Of a stretch of DNA of 64,000 bases, positions 47,134 through 55,999 are shown piece after piece (position 1 is the stretch's first letter; each line of letters begins with the position of its first letter). A program made the position numbers and the translations under genes. The notes beneath the pieces were generated by a model that saw only the letters and a list, made by a program, of their open reading frames with translations, had not been told where the DNA came from and did no database searches. The stretch spans positions 558,001-622,000 of the forward strand of contig JAQWPM010000021.1 in assembly GCA_029245345.1 (NCBI GenBank). Direction: 5' to 3'. Origin of the DNA: Longimicrobiales bacterium (GTDB taxonomy: Bacteria; Gemmatimonadota; Gemmatimonadetes; Longimicrobiales; Gaopeijiaceae).

Positions 47134-48285
47134 CTACCGCCCCCGATCCATCTCCTCGATCGTCCTCGTAGACGGCGAGCGCTCCCGGCGGAGCCGCATT
47201 GCCGTCGCTTCACTCTGCCGTAGCACACGGAGCAGGTTCTCCCCCGCGAGTTTCCCGAGGTCCTCGTCGGACCATCCGCGGCGCGCCAATTCCATGAAGA
47301 GCGCCGGGAAGGTGGAGACGTCTTCGAGGCCGTCGACGTAGGACGGAATCCCGTCGAAGTCGGAGCCTAGGCCGACGTGGTTGATCCCCGCGACGTCCCT
47401 GATGTGCTCGATGTGGTCAGCCACATCCGAGATGGAAGCAATGGAGTCCTGGACGTCGAGGTACGGCGGGAAGAAGACCTGCATCACGACGCCGCCGTTG
47501 CCCGGCATCCGTTCCAGGATCGAGTCCGGGACATTGCGGGGGTGATCGGCGAGCGCCATCGCACCTGCGTGCGAGAAGATGACGGGCGCTTCGGCGACGT
47601 TGAGCGCGTCGCTCATTGTCGCGGCCGACGTATGCGCCAGATCCACGAGCATACCCAGTCGGTTCATCTCTCGAACCACCTCCTCGCCGAACGGGGAGAG
47701 CCCGTTCTGCACGACATCGTCGGTGCCAGAATCCGCCCAGTCGGTGTTCGAGAAGTGGGTCAGTCCCATATAACGGACGCCGGCTCGGTAGAACGCACGC
47801 AGAGCACCGAGAGAGTTCTCAATGACATGCCCGCCTTCGATCCCGAGCATCGACGCGATCTTTCCCTCCCCGAAAACGCGCCGGATGTCCGACGCGCTGC
47901 CCGCGAACTCGAGCTCGTCCGGATACGCCTCGATAATCCGATGCGCGATATCGATCTGCTCGAGCTGCTGTTTTGCTGGTGCCGGGTCTGCGACGTCGAC
48001 GTGCACGGACCAAAACTGCGCGCCGACCATCCCCGTCCGTAACCGCGGGAGGTCGGTATCCCCCTCGGTCCTCTGCCTCAGATCATAAAGACCGACATCC
48101 CCATCTGCGGTCTTGATGTCCCGAATCTTGCCGGGGAGGTCGTTATGCCCGTCGATAAGCGGGACACGAGACAGGATGCGCTCGACTCGCTGTTCGAGGC
48201 TCTCCTGTGCGTAGACGGGTGCGGCCAGCGCGGCAAGCGCCGTAACCGTGAGCGCGATTGCAGTCGCTCTTCGTGATCGCTTCAA
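47134..48285 (-). CDS. Exported membrane dipeptidase (M19 family)
   Basis: The favoured start is a TTG at 48285 with AGGAGG four bases upstream, giving a compact signal peptide (MKRSRRATAIALTVTALAALAAPVYAQ). A TTG at 48309 is the alternative. The 383-residue enzyme is a renal-dipeptidase homologue with all metal-site residues: His-x-Asp in IDGHNDLP, Glu in LGIEGGH (about residue 154), His in LAHTSA and FSHAGA, and Asp in GSDFDG. M19 enzymes hydrolyse dipeptides, including some with D-residues. It precedes the sulfatase in an operon. An internal 144-bp stretch is duplicated at 44968-45111. Confidence 0.92.
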   Translation of the reverse strand: MKRSRRATAIALTVTALAALAAPVYAQESLEQRVERILSRVPLIDGHNDLPGKIRDIKTADGDVGLYDLRQRTEGDTDLPRLRTGMVGAQFWSVHVDVADPAPAKQQLEQIDIAHRIIEAYPDELEFAGSASDIRRVFGEGKIASMLGIEGGHVIENSLGALRAFYRAGVRYMGLTHFSNTDWADSGTDDVVQNGLSPFGEEVVREMNRLGMLVDLAHTSAATMSDALNVAEAPVIFSHAGAMALADHPRNVPDSILERMPGNGGVVMQVFFPPYLDVQDSIASISDVADHIEHIRDVAGINHVGLGSDFDGIPSYVDGLEDVSTFPALFMELARRGWSDEDLGKLAGENLLRVLRQSEATAMRLRRERSPSTRTIEEMDRGR

Positions 48286-48369
48286 AGGGCCTCCTAGTCG
48301 GGGGCGCAAGAATGATTCTCCTCGAACCGCGGTGCAAGCGGAGTGCGCTCGAGCCGGAGGGGCTGCTAC

Positions 48370-48723
48370 CTAGGCGAGCGGTACCGCGACCCCGGGGGCG
48401 GCTTCCAATATCTGGTGGTCCTCGGTGACCAGCGGCGTACCGAGGGCCCGCGCCAGCACCACGAACTCTGCATCGTAGGCGCTGAGCCCCAGGTCGAGCG
48501 CGGACCGAAAGACCGCAGCTCCGTCCACAGCCGCCACCCGGTCCGCCAGAATCCGTCCGGCATCATCCAGCATACCGAGCGCATCATCCGCGTCGAGCAA
48601 GCCTCCCCGCACGGACCCCACGAGAACGTTCCGTAGCTCACTGAGGAGAATCGCCGGAGCAGGCGCCTCGCAGCGACGAACACGAAGGCCCCGAGCGGAG
48701 GACCGCTCGGAGCCTTCGCGCAT
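48370..48723 (-). pseudogene. PIN-domain toxin fragment, N-terminus lost
   Basis: The frame ends with a recognisable C-terminal two-thirds of a VapC-like PIN domain: LLSELRNVLVGSVRGG, SAYDAEFVVLARALGTPLVTED and ILEAAPGV. The first strand with its essential Asp (DTNVL or DASA) is absent. Instead the frame runs back through a hairpin to the stop of the DUF5916 gene, and the apparent ATG at 48723 overlaps that stop. No antitoxin gene is next to it. It is the second toxin relic lying against a DUF5916 3' end in this window. Confidence 0.75.
48684..48717 (-). terminator. Hairpin after the DUF5916 gene
   Basis: GAAGGC (48684-48689) pairs with GCCTTC (48712-48717) and CCGAGCGG (48691-48698) with CCGCTCGG (48703-48710), with one mismatch and an AGGA loop. 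It begins 6 nt after the DUF5916 stop on the minus strand. No long T-run follows. Confidence 0.6.
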
Positions 48724-50972
48724 CAAAAGATCAGCAGGCGCGTCACTTTTAGTGTCACGAAGCGCTCGAGCACCCCACCTCCGTTCATGCCCCGCCGCTC
48801 CGTGTAGAGCAGAAACAGATCGCTGAGCGGAGCATGGATCAGATTCGCGCGCAGGTTGGTGACCATCTCGTCCGTCTCTGCGTTGAGCTGGACGAACGCA
48901 GCGAAGCTCAGCGTGGTCGAGACCGCGTATTTCAATCGACCTGCGTAGACATCAACCGAGAATTCGTTGCCACCCAGCGTCAGGTTGTTGCGAGCTACTA
49001 CCACTTCCGCGGTCACACCTGGCCCCGGCTGCCAGCGTGCGGACCCACTGAAGCTGACTCGGTCTCCGCCAAAGTATCCGCCACCCGACACGGACAGAGA
49101 TCCGGACAACTCCTTTCCGCGGCTCGACGAGTAACGCACAGAGCCCTCTGTGAAGTCGTAGTCGCCTACCGGCACGGCCGTGCCGGAGATCGTGAACGGC
49201 GTCGTGATGCGCTCGAATCGATCCGTATAAGTGAAGTTGACCGACGAGCGATCGTCAAAACTGAGGCCGAGCCCCGCCCGTTGCTCCCGCGACTCGAGCT
49301 CGGCGAACAGGTTGGTCGTGAAGGTGGTTTGGACGTAGGGATTGAACTCCAAGAGACGTGAATCCGCGAGGCGCTTGTGGACGCCTACGGTCGCGTATCC
49401 TTCACGGATCCCCTTTCGACGCACGAATCCCATGCCGGGCGCGAAGTCGTCCCCGATGCGTCGAACGGACGCGGCCACGTTCCAGAACCGGTCCCGCCAG
49501 CCGACTGCCAGGCGGGCCGCCTCATCGTCCACCGAGCCATCCCGAGACGCCGCCCCATACGCGTTCACGAACAAGTTGCCCAGGAGACGCAGGTTCGTAT
49601 CGAACCCGACCGTCCGATTGGAGCCACCCGCCCCACCGACGCCCGTGTCCTGCCGGTTCGTGAAAATCACACCGACGTCTGAACGACCGAAGACACTCCG
49701 TCGGAGCCTTACGACGCTGAAGTTCTCAGCCGCTTCGCCATCGAACATCTCACTCTGGATGTTGAGAAGACCGACCTCCATCTCGCCGATTCTCCCCGTG
49801 AGACGTGCACCGCCCGTGAGCGGCACCGGTGTGCCTCCACGAAGTCCGATCTGGCGAGAATGGAAGAGCGTAAAGTCCCGAAACGACGTATTGGAACGCG
49901 GCACACCAGGCACTCGGCTCACGTCGCCGAAGGAGAACGTTCCAGAATTCTCCAAGAAGAACTCTCGCTGCTCCGGGAAGAAGAGCGGGAAGCGCGTCAG
50001 GTTCACCTGCTCCGCGTCGGCTTCGACCTGTGAGAAGTCGGTCCGGTACGTGAGGTCGAGCGTGAGGTTCGGCGTAATGCCGTACTTCAGGTCGAGCCCG
50101 GCATCGGCTTCTGCACCGCGCAGGTCCTCCGCGAGCGTGGCGCCACTCCCACTCGCAGTCAGCGCGAACGGCTTTACGGTCAGGTTGTTGCCCGCAGGCA
50201 GACGTCCCAATCCCTTCAGGGTCCCAGCACTCGACATCAGGAAGATCCGATTTCGGCGGTCCAGCGGCGCCCAGTACGTCACCTCGTTCTTGCGACGCAC
50301 CCGCCTCAAGATGTTCAGCCCCCACGACTGATTCTCGATGCTCGGATCGAAGCGCAGCGAACGCCACGTAATGGACATCTCCATCGTCCAGCCGCGCTCG
50401 TGCTGCGTGGTTCGCACATCGACGACACCGTTCCACCCGTAGTCGCGCGATCGTCCGTCGTCGAAGCCCTGCCCGTCCTTCAGGCCGCCCATCGGGTTCA
50501 CGAAGAACAGGAACGAGTTCCGTCGATCCAGGAACGTGTCGAAGGCGAGGCCGAGCGCGTCCATCTCTTCAAAGAGGATGCCCGGGGCGTCTCGCTCCAG
50601 GCTCTTCGTGATCATCGCGGACGGGTCCGAGTCGTACATGTTCGCCCCGATGTACAACTTTTCGTCATCGTATCCGAAGAAGACCTCGGTGTTCTCCGTG
50701 CCCGGGGCGCCGTCGTTCGGCTGCGCTTGTACGAAGTCCGTGATCGGAGTGAGTGTGGCCCAGTCCGCTTCATCGAGGCGGCCGTCAATCTGGATCCCGG
50801 AGATGCGCTTCGCGGTGATTTCAGGACGAGGAAGGGACTCGAGCTCGGACGGGATTGATTGAGCTGAAACGGGAGATGCACACAGACCCGCAGCTAACAG
50901 GGTGGGCAGCGCGGCACTCGCGAGGCGCGAACACTGGAGACGAAAAAAGCACAGACGAATCAGGATATCCAC
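48723..50972 (-). CDS. DUF5916 outer-membrane-type protein with CBM9-like N-domain
   Basis: This is the third DUF5916 protein in the window (749 residues from a GTG at 50972; an upstream start at 51020 adds 16 residues before the signal peptide). The leader is LASAALPTLLAAGLCASPVSAQ. The CBM9-like domain has GIQIDGRLDEADWATL and MSITWRSLRF. The DUF5916 part has RTDFSQVEADAEQVNLTRF and FFPEQREFFLENSGTF, closer in wording to 11334-13598 than to 14033-16408. The strand-rich C-terminus ends in LLIF, with a terminal Phe as in many outer-membrane barrels. A hairpin and a PIN-toxin relic follow the stop. Function unknown. Confidence 0.87.
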   Translation of the reverse strand: MDILIRLCFFRLQCSRLASAALPTLLAAGLCASPVSAQSIPSELESLPRPEITAKRISGIQIDGRLDEADWATLTPITDFVQAQPNDGAPGTENTEVFFGYDDEKLYIGANMYDSDPSAMITKSLERDAPGILFEEMDALGLAFDTFLDRRNSFLFFVNPMGGLKDGQGFDDGRSRDYGWNGVVDVRTTQHERGWTMEMSITWRSLRFDPSIENQSWGLNILRRVRRKNEVTYWAPLDRRNRIFLMSSAGTLKGLGRLPAGNNLTVKPFALTASGSGATLAEDLRGAEADAGLDLKYGITPNLTLDLTYRTDFSQVEADAEQVNLTRFPLFFPEQREFFLENSGTFSFGDVSRVPGVPRSNTSFRDFTLFHSRQIGLRGGTPVPLTGGARLTGRIGEMEVGLLNIQSEMFDGEAAENFSVVRLRRSVFGRSDVGVIFTNRQDTGVGGAGGSNRTVGFDTNLRLLGNLFVNAYGAASRDGSVDDEAARLAVGWRDRFWNVAASVRRIGDDFAPGMGFVRRKGIREGYATVGVHKRLADSRLLEFNPYVQTTFTTNLFAELESREQRAGLGLSFDDRSSVNFTYTDRFERITTPFTISGTAVPVGDYDFTEGSVRYSSSRGKELSGSLSVSGGGYFGGDRVSFSGSARWQPGPGVTAEVVVARNNLTLGGNEFSVDVYAGRLKYAVSTTLSFAAFVQLNAETDEMVTNLRANLIHAPLSDLFLLYTERRGMNGGGVLERFVTLKVTRLLIF

Positions 50973-51057
50973 CCTGGCTATGTAGTCGGGACACAAAAAC
51001 GGCCGGCGCGCTAAAATCACACGTCGGCCGCGATTGGTCGATAGGCTGCCGGCAGCG

Positions 51058-52305
51058 CTACCGTCGCCCAGCCGGCTCCATCCGGAGAATCGCTGTGGGC
51101 GGACCGTCTACCCAACGCTCGCCGCCGTCCAGTGCGAGATAAATGGCGCCGTCCGGGCCCTGAGCCACATCTCGAATCCTACCGATGTCCTGAAGCAGGA
51201 CCTCTTCGCGCGAGACCTCTTGCCCGTCGAGGCGCATCCTGACCAGCCGCTGGCCACTTAATCCCCCCGCGAGCATGTCCCCTTTCCACTGCGGAAACAT
51301 CTCACCGGTGTAGACGAGCATACCGCTGACCCCGATGGATGGGACCCACACGTGCGTGGGTGGCTCCATCCCCTTCATGAGCGTGCCCTGGTGAATGGCG
51401 GCGCCCGAGGTGTAGTTGACCCCGTAACCCACTACGGGCCAACCGTAGTTCAGCCCGGGCCGAATGAGGTTCAGCTCGTCTCCGCCCTGGGGGCCGTGTT
51501 CGTTCAGCCAGACATCGCCCGTCTCAGGATGAACAACTAAGCCCTGTGCGTTCCGATGGCCGATCGTCCAAATCTCCGGAAGTGCTCCGGGGCGGTCTAC
51601 GAAGGGATTGTCTGCCGGGACTCGCCCGTCGTCGTGCACCCGTACGGTCGAGCCGTTGTGGTTCGACAAATTCTGCGCCGGATGAGCGCTGAGGTCCCCA
51701 TAGGAAGGCCACTGCCGATCGCCCAACGTGATGAAGAGGTAGCCGTTACCGTCGAAGGCGAGTCGTCCGCCCCACATAGAACTGCGCTCACTCCCGTTTC
51801 CGTCCGCGGAAGCGTGAAAGACCTCTTCGACCTCAGAGAGGCGATCGTTCTCGAAGCGTCCGCGCACGACGGCGAGGCTTCCCAGAGAATCCGCGCCCGG
51901 CTTCGTGTAGCTGAGGTAGAGGAGCCGATTCGACGCAAAGTCGGGGTGAAGCACGACATCCCGCATGCCTGCTTGTTCGAGCCCATTCATCGACATCGCA
52001 CCCTGCCCCAGCGCTAGGATGTCGGGTAGGCCCTGGACCGGCTCCGGCAACAGCACTCCGTCCCGTACAATCCTGAGGCGTCCGGGCCGCTCGGTGACGA
52101 GCAGGTCGCCCTCCGGGGTGAAGGTGATCTTGAACGGGTTCACGAGCCCGTTCACGACCTCGACCAGGCGGAAGTCATGGTACGCCGTCTGGACGACTTC
52201 GTCGTCGACCGATGCCTCGCCGGCGCTCTGCGATTCCGGTGGCGCACTACACGCGGCTAGAACCACGGCCACGACGGCTCCCAATTCGATGGATCGCCTC
52301 ATCAT
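51058..52305 (-). CDS. PQQ-dependent sugar dehydrogenase-like lipoprotein lacking the catalytic His
   Basis: This 415-residue lipoprotein (lipobox LAAC, Cys19) is a paralogue of the aldose-type dehydrogenase at 38712-39935, sharing LLVTERPGRLRIVRDGVL, DDGRVPADNPF, NEHGPQGGDELN and LNYGWPVV. Where that protein and soluble glucose dehydrogenase have NHxSGRL with the general-base His, this one reads SMWGGRL. The codon ATG at the His position was checked in the sequence. It may therefore bind sugar or PQQ without normal oxidation, or use another base. It starts 37 nt after the amidohydrolase stop and is probably the last gene of the M28/amidohydrolase operon. Confidence 0.87.
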   Translation of the reverse strand: MMRRSIELGAVVAVVLAACSAPPESQSAGEASVDDEVVQTAYHDFRLVEVVNGLVNPFKITFTPEGDLLVTERPGRLRIVRDGVLLPEPVQGLPDILALGQGAMSMNGLEQAGMRDVVLHPDFASNRLLYLSYTKPGADSLGSLAVVRGRFENDRLSEVEEVFHASADGNGSERSSMWGGRLAFDGNGYLFITLGDRQWPSYGDLSAHPAQNLSNHNGSTVRVHDDGRVPADNPFVDRPGALPEIWTIGHRNAQGLVVHPETGDVWLNEHGPQGGDELNLIRPGLNYGWPVVGYGVNYTSGAAIHQGTLMKGMEPPTHVWVPSIGVSGMLVYTGEMFPQWKGDMLAGGLSGQRLVRMRLDGQEVSREEVLLQDIGRIRDVAQGPDGAIYLALDGGERWVDGPPTAILRMEPAGRR

Positions 52306-52342
52306 TCTCCTCCGGGTGATGTCATTCTCACACGAGCCAGCA

Positions 52343-53653
52343 CTACCGATACACCGTTCCGCCCTTCACTACGTGCTCCACATACCCGAGCACGTTGATG
52401 TCGAAGAGCGGATTCCCCCTCACGACGAGGATGTCCGCAAGCTTTCCAGGTTCGATCGTGCCCAAGTCGTTGCCGCGGCGGATGATCTCAGCACCGGTCT
52501 TGGTCGCCACCGAAATGGCCTGCAGCGGAGTCATGCCACTGTCGACGAGCGCCGAGATTTCCCGCCAGGCAGATTCGGTATGGAAGTTGAGCGGACTTCC
52601 GGAGTCCGTGCCCATCCCCATGACGGCGTTCGCGTCGATGAATTGGCGGGCCGCCACTTCGCTCTTTCGAGTTTGCTGGGCCGTCGTGCGGAAATAGGAC
52701 AGCCGGTGGAAATCCTCGAAGGACCGCTGAAACTCCTCGTACAACGAGGGCGGTAGCGTCTCCCGCAGCCGGATGTCCTGCAGTCGCTCGGGGAAATCGA
52801 TGGTCGCCTGAAAGACCCAGGGCCGGTGTGCGATGGTCTGCACGACGGGGGTGCCGCTATGGGCGATCTCCATTACTAGATCTTCCGGGTAAGGCGCATT
52901 CCCCGCGGAGCCCGCGTGTTGGATGACGTCGACACCAGCGCGCAGTGCCGCCCGGATAGCCTCAGGCGCATAGAGGTGACTATGCACCTGAAGCCCTCTC
53001 GAGTGAGCGGCCTCCACGACAGCGCGCATCGATTCTTCGGACATCGCAGCCCACGTCTTGATGACATCGACACCGGCGTCCGCCAACTCGTGTGTGACTC
53101 GGGCCGCATCTTCCGGATTCGTCACGACGTGTTGGAAGTAACCCGGGAAGCCGCCCCACGCGCGACCGGCAATCCAAGGGCCGCTCACGAGCAGTCGAGG
53201 GCCTGGGAGTTCTCCTTCATTTATTCGATCCCGCACGCCGACGATCTCCAGTGGCGCACCGAGGTCTACCGCAGTGGTAACTCCAGCCATGAGAAGCTGC
53301 TCAGCCGCGATCGCGAGCATCTTCTCCTTCTCCGGCGTGAAGAACGGGAAGTAGTCCGAGTACTCCCCGTGGCCGAGAAACATCGTGTGGACATGAAGGT
53401 CGATCAGTCCGGGCATCATCGTCATGCCGCGCGTGTCGATCACGCGTGTGCCAGCCGGAATCTCCACCTGGTCCGACCGACCTACCGCGACGATGCGATC
53501 GCCCTCGATGAGCACAGTGGCGTTGTGGATGGCCGGCGCCTCGTAGCCGTCGAGCAGCATGCCGCCAACCAAGGCGAGCTGCTGGGCGCCCGCAGGCCGC
53601 ACGGCCGAGAAGAGCAGAATGGCGACCCCAAGGGCGCCGCGCAGGGACCTCAA
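52343..53653 (-). CDS. Exported imidazolonepropionase-like amidohydrolase
   Basis: This 436-residue protein begins with a signal peptide (MRSLRGALGVAILLFSAVRPAGAQ). It has the complete subtype I amidohydrolase metal set: His-x-His in LIDLHVHTMF (residues about 86-88), Lys in VDVIKTWAAM, His in LQVHSHLYA and VIQHAGS, and Asp in MGTDSGSPLN. It ends with the small beta domain (GKLADILVVRGNPLF). Relatives cleave imides, Xaa-Pro or Xaa-Lys/Arg dipeptides and N-acyl compounds, so prolidase-like activity is plausible next to a peptidase. Its ATG overlaps the M28 gene stop (ATGA), giving tight coupling. Confidence 0.9.
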   Translation of the reverse strand: MRSLRGALGVAILLFSAVRPAGAQQLALVGGMLLDGYEAPAIHNATVLIEGDRIVAVGRSDQVEIPAGTRVIDTRGMTMMPGLIDLHVHTMFLGHGEYSDYFPFFTPEKEKMLAIAAEQLLMAGVTTAVDLGAPLEIVGVRDRINEGELPGPRLLVSGPWIAGRAWGGFPGYFQHVVTNPEDAARVTHELADAGVDVIKTWAAMSEESMRAVVEAAHSRGLQVHSHLYAPEAIRAALRAGVDVIQHAGSAGNAPYPEDLVMEIAHSGTPVVQTIAHRPWVFQATIDFPERLQDIRLRETLPPSLYEEFQRSFEDFHRLSYFRTTAQQTRKSEVAARQFIDANAVMGMGTDSGSPLNFHTESAWREISALVDSGMTPLQAISVATKTGAEIIRRGNDLGTIEPGKLADILVVRGNPLFDINVLGYVEHVVKGGTVYR

Positions 53654-55818
53654 CTAATCACCCTCGTCGTCGCAGCGCGGGCGACCGTTCCAGCCTCTGT
53701 CAGCGCCAACGTGACTCGCTCGAGCGCCTCGACCAGCATGCCGGCCTGGGTCCGCGCAACCTCCCACGCCCCGTCTTCCATCGGCTCGCGCACGCCGGGA
53801 AGGGTCTTGGCTGCATACCCTTCATAGTAGCCCGGGGCATAGATCAAGTTGCGATACCAGGGTCGGCGCCAAAGACCGCGTTCGTCGATCATGTCGCGCT
53901 CGGCGCGCATGATGAGTGCATTGACCTGGTCCACCGCACTCCGGTTCTGCTCGGCAGACGCGGCGGCGCCGCCTAGCAAGCGGGCCAGGACACCGTTCGT
54001 CTCGGTGGCGGCCACACGCATCGCCGCATTGGCCGCACCGATCTCTCTGAGCTCGTCGCGGAGGAGCCCGCCCTCATCCATCGCCACGAGCTCGTCCACA
54101 TATCCGGCGATTACACCCGACGCACTGGTGAAATCGAAGGGTAGTATGTCCGCGTTCGCCAGTCGCATAACCATTCGGCCCACCATATCCGCCTGAGCCA
54201 CTCCGTACTTGTATCCGGGGTCACCGAAGCGCTGGTAGTAGTAGTACGTGTCGTAAAGCGAGTGGTAGATGCCGTTGGCGCTTCCGTATCCAACGTTGAG
54301 CGACGGCACACCAAGATGGTCAAGGAAGACCGTATAGTCCGACCCGGACCCCAACGCACCGAGCCGCAAGGCTTCACCCGGTTGCTGACCCTGCCAGGCA
54401 TCAAAGAGCGTCGCTGCCTCTGGGTGGGGCGCGTCCTTCGACGTCTCGATCATGAAGCGCTCGAGGGAATGGTTCCCGGCAGCACTCCAATTCCCGGAGG
54501 TGTAAGACTCCCGGTTGATGTAGACGACCATGTTCTCCTTCAACTCGTCGGCGAACTGCTCCCCCCACTCCGTGGATCCGAGTAGGAAGAAGTCCTCACC
54601 GCCCCAACTTCCGAACACGATGCTTCGGCGTGGCTGGAAGCCCTCCGCCACGGCTGCGGCCACACCGCGCGCCGTCTCCAACAGCGACACCGCACCGCTC
54701 GTCGGGTCGCGCGCACCCAAGACCCAAGAGTCCCGATGCCCACCCGCAAGCACGAACTTCTCGGGCTCAACGGAGCCGACCACCTTCCCAAAGACGTTCC
54801 ACACCGGCCGTTCCTGATAGTCGTATTCGACATCGATCTCGATGCGCGCCGGCCCGGGTCCCATGTGGTACGCTAGGGGCAAACCGCCCTGCCACTCCGC
54901 GGGCACGAGGTCGCCGCCGACGTGTTCGAGGATCTTGAGGGCTTCCCCATACGAGATCGGCTGGACCGGGATCTTCTGAACGTTCTCCGCATCTTCAAAC
55001 GCGATGCGCTCGACGCCTGGGATCGAAGGCTCGAAGGGTGTCAGTGGGTCCCCCGGGTAGATCGGCACGTCGAGGAAGCTCCCTCGTTGAATGCCCTCCC
55101 AGGGACGCCAACGGCCTTCCGGGTAGATGTCGCCCCGCACGTAGCCGTCGTCTTCCGGGTCGGAGTAGATCACAACCCCCACCGCCCCTCGCTTCGCCGC
55201 CTCGCGCACCTTCATGCCGCGCATCTGGCCCGGAGTGCCTCCGTAGCGCACGAGCACGATCTTGCCTTCGAGTGAGACCCCCAAGTCGTCCAGGTGCCGA
55301 TAGTCCCCGATCCGGCCGTAGTTGGCGTAGATCACATCGCCTTCCGCCCGCCCTGACGCGACGTACGCCGCCATTCCCGGGAGCCCACCTTCCACGTACG
55401 AATCGGGGTCCTCCGGAATCGGCGGCTCCGTCACGGCCAGCTCGATCGTCTCTGGGTAGACGAGTCGCAAACTCAGATCGACCGGCCACGGCACGAGAAT
55501 GTCGTAACGGACCATCTCGGTCTCGAAGCCGAAGCCATCCCAGATGTCCCGCAGATACGTCGCGAGACGGTAGTTCTCCTCGGTGCCTGCGTGATGAGGC
55601 GCCCGCGTCATCGCGAAGTGGTATTCGCGCATCGTCGCGGTGTCGGGCACGGCGGCCATAACACGCTCCCAGCGGAGCTGCTCGGCGGCGCGCTCAGATG
55701 TGAAGCCCATGAGGCGCTGCGGCTCCTGACCGGCCAAGCCACATGGGAACGCGACGAGCGTTGCAACAGTGGCCATGAGCACGTGCCTACTGCCCATGCT
55801 CTCAAATCCTCGTGGCAT
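53650..55818 (-). CDS. Exported M28 GCPII-like peptidase with swapped metal ligands
   Basis: ATG 55818 has GAGGAAG upstream and gives 722 residues with a signal peptide (to PCGLAGQ). The order is protease-associated domain, M28 domain and dimerisation-like helical domain, as in 3789-6050, and motifs such as GGHRDSW (about residue 360), ARDPTSG, LGSGSDYT and YHSLYD (about 517) align. Two ligand positions differ. The usual DAEE is GGED (the metal Glu is Asp, about 407), and the usual N-x-D is NRES (the metal Asp is Glu, about 437). Both keep a carboxylate, so activity may persist with changed geometry. It leads the operon with the amidohydrolase and PQQ-like genes and diverges from the second giant propeller. 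Confidence 0.9.
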   Translation of the reverse strand: MPRGFESMGSRHVLMATVATLVAFPCGLAGQEPQRLMGFTSERAAEQLRWERVMAAVPDTATMREYHFAMTRAPHHAGTEENYRLATYLRDIWDGFGFETEMVRYDILVPWPVDLSLRLVYPETIELAVTEPPIPEDPDSYVEGGLPGMAAYVASGRAEGDVIYANYGRIGDYRHLDDLGVSLEGKIVLVRYGGTPGQMRGMKVREAAKRGAVGVVIYSDPEDDGYVRGDIYPEGRWRPWEGIQRGSFLDVPIYPGDPLTPFEPSIPGVERIAFEDAENVQKIPVQPISYGEALKILEHVGGDLVPAEWQGGLPLAYHMGPGPARIEIDVEYDYQERPVWNVFGKVVGSVEPEKFVLAGGHRDSWVLGARDPTSGAVSLLETARGVAAAVAEGFQPRRSIVFGSWGGEDFFLLGSTEWGEQFADELKENMVVYINRESYTSGNWSAAGNHSLERFMIETSKDAPHPEAATLFDAWQGQQPGEALRLGALGSGSDYTVFLDHLGVPSLNVGYGSANGIYHSLYDTYYYYQRFGDPGYKYGVAQADMVGRMVMRLANADILPFDFTSASGVIAGYVDELVAMDEGGLLRDELREIGAANAAMRVAATETNGVLARLLGGAAASAEQNRSAVDQVNALIMRAERDMIDERGLWRRPWYRNLIYAPGYYEGYAAKTLPGVREPMEDGAWEVARTQAGMLVEALERVTLALTEAGTVARAATTRVIS

Positions 55819-55999
55819 ACGGACTTCCTCGGTGCGGGCGAACTGCAAGGACCGATGGTGGGGTGAGCGCCGGTACCGCCGCAAGAGCGACTCAGTTCAG
55901 GCCCTAACCACACTTTACTAAGCATTGCCCGAAGTCTCGCTGCTCTGCCCATTGAAGGAGAGTTCGTGTAGGCCCACCACTGTACGCAGGAAAATTGCC

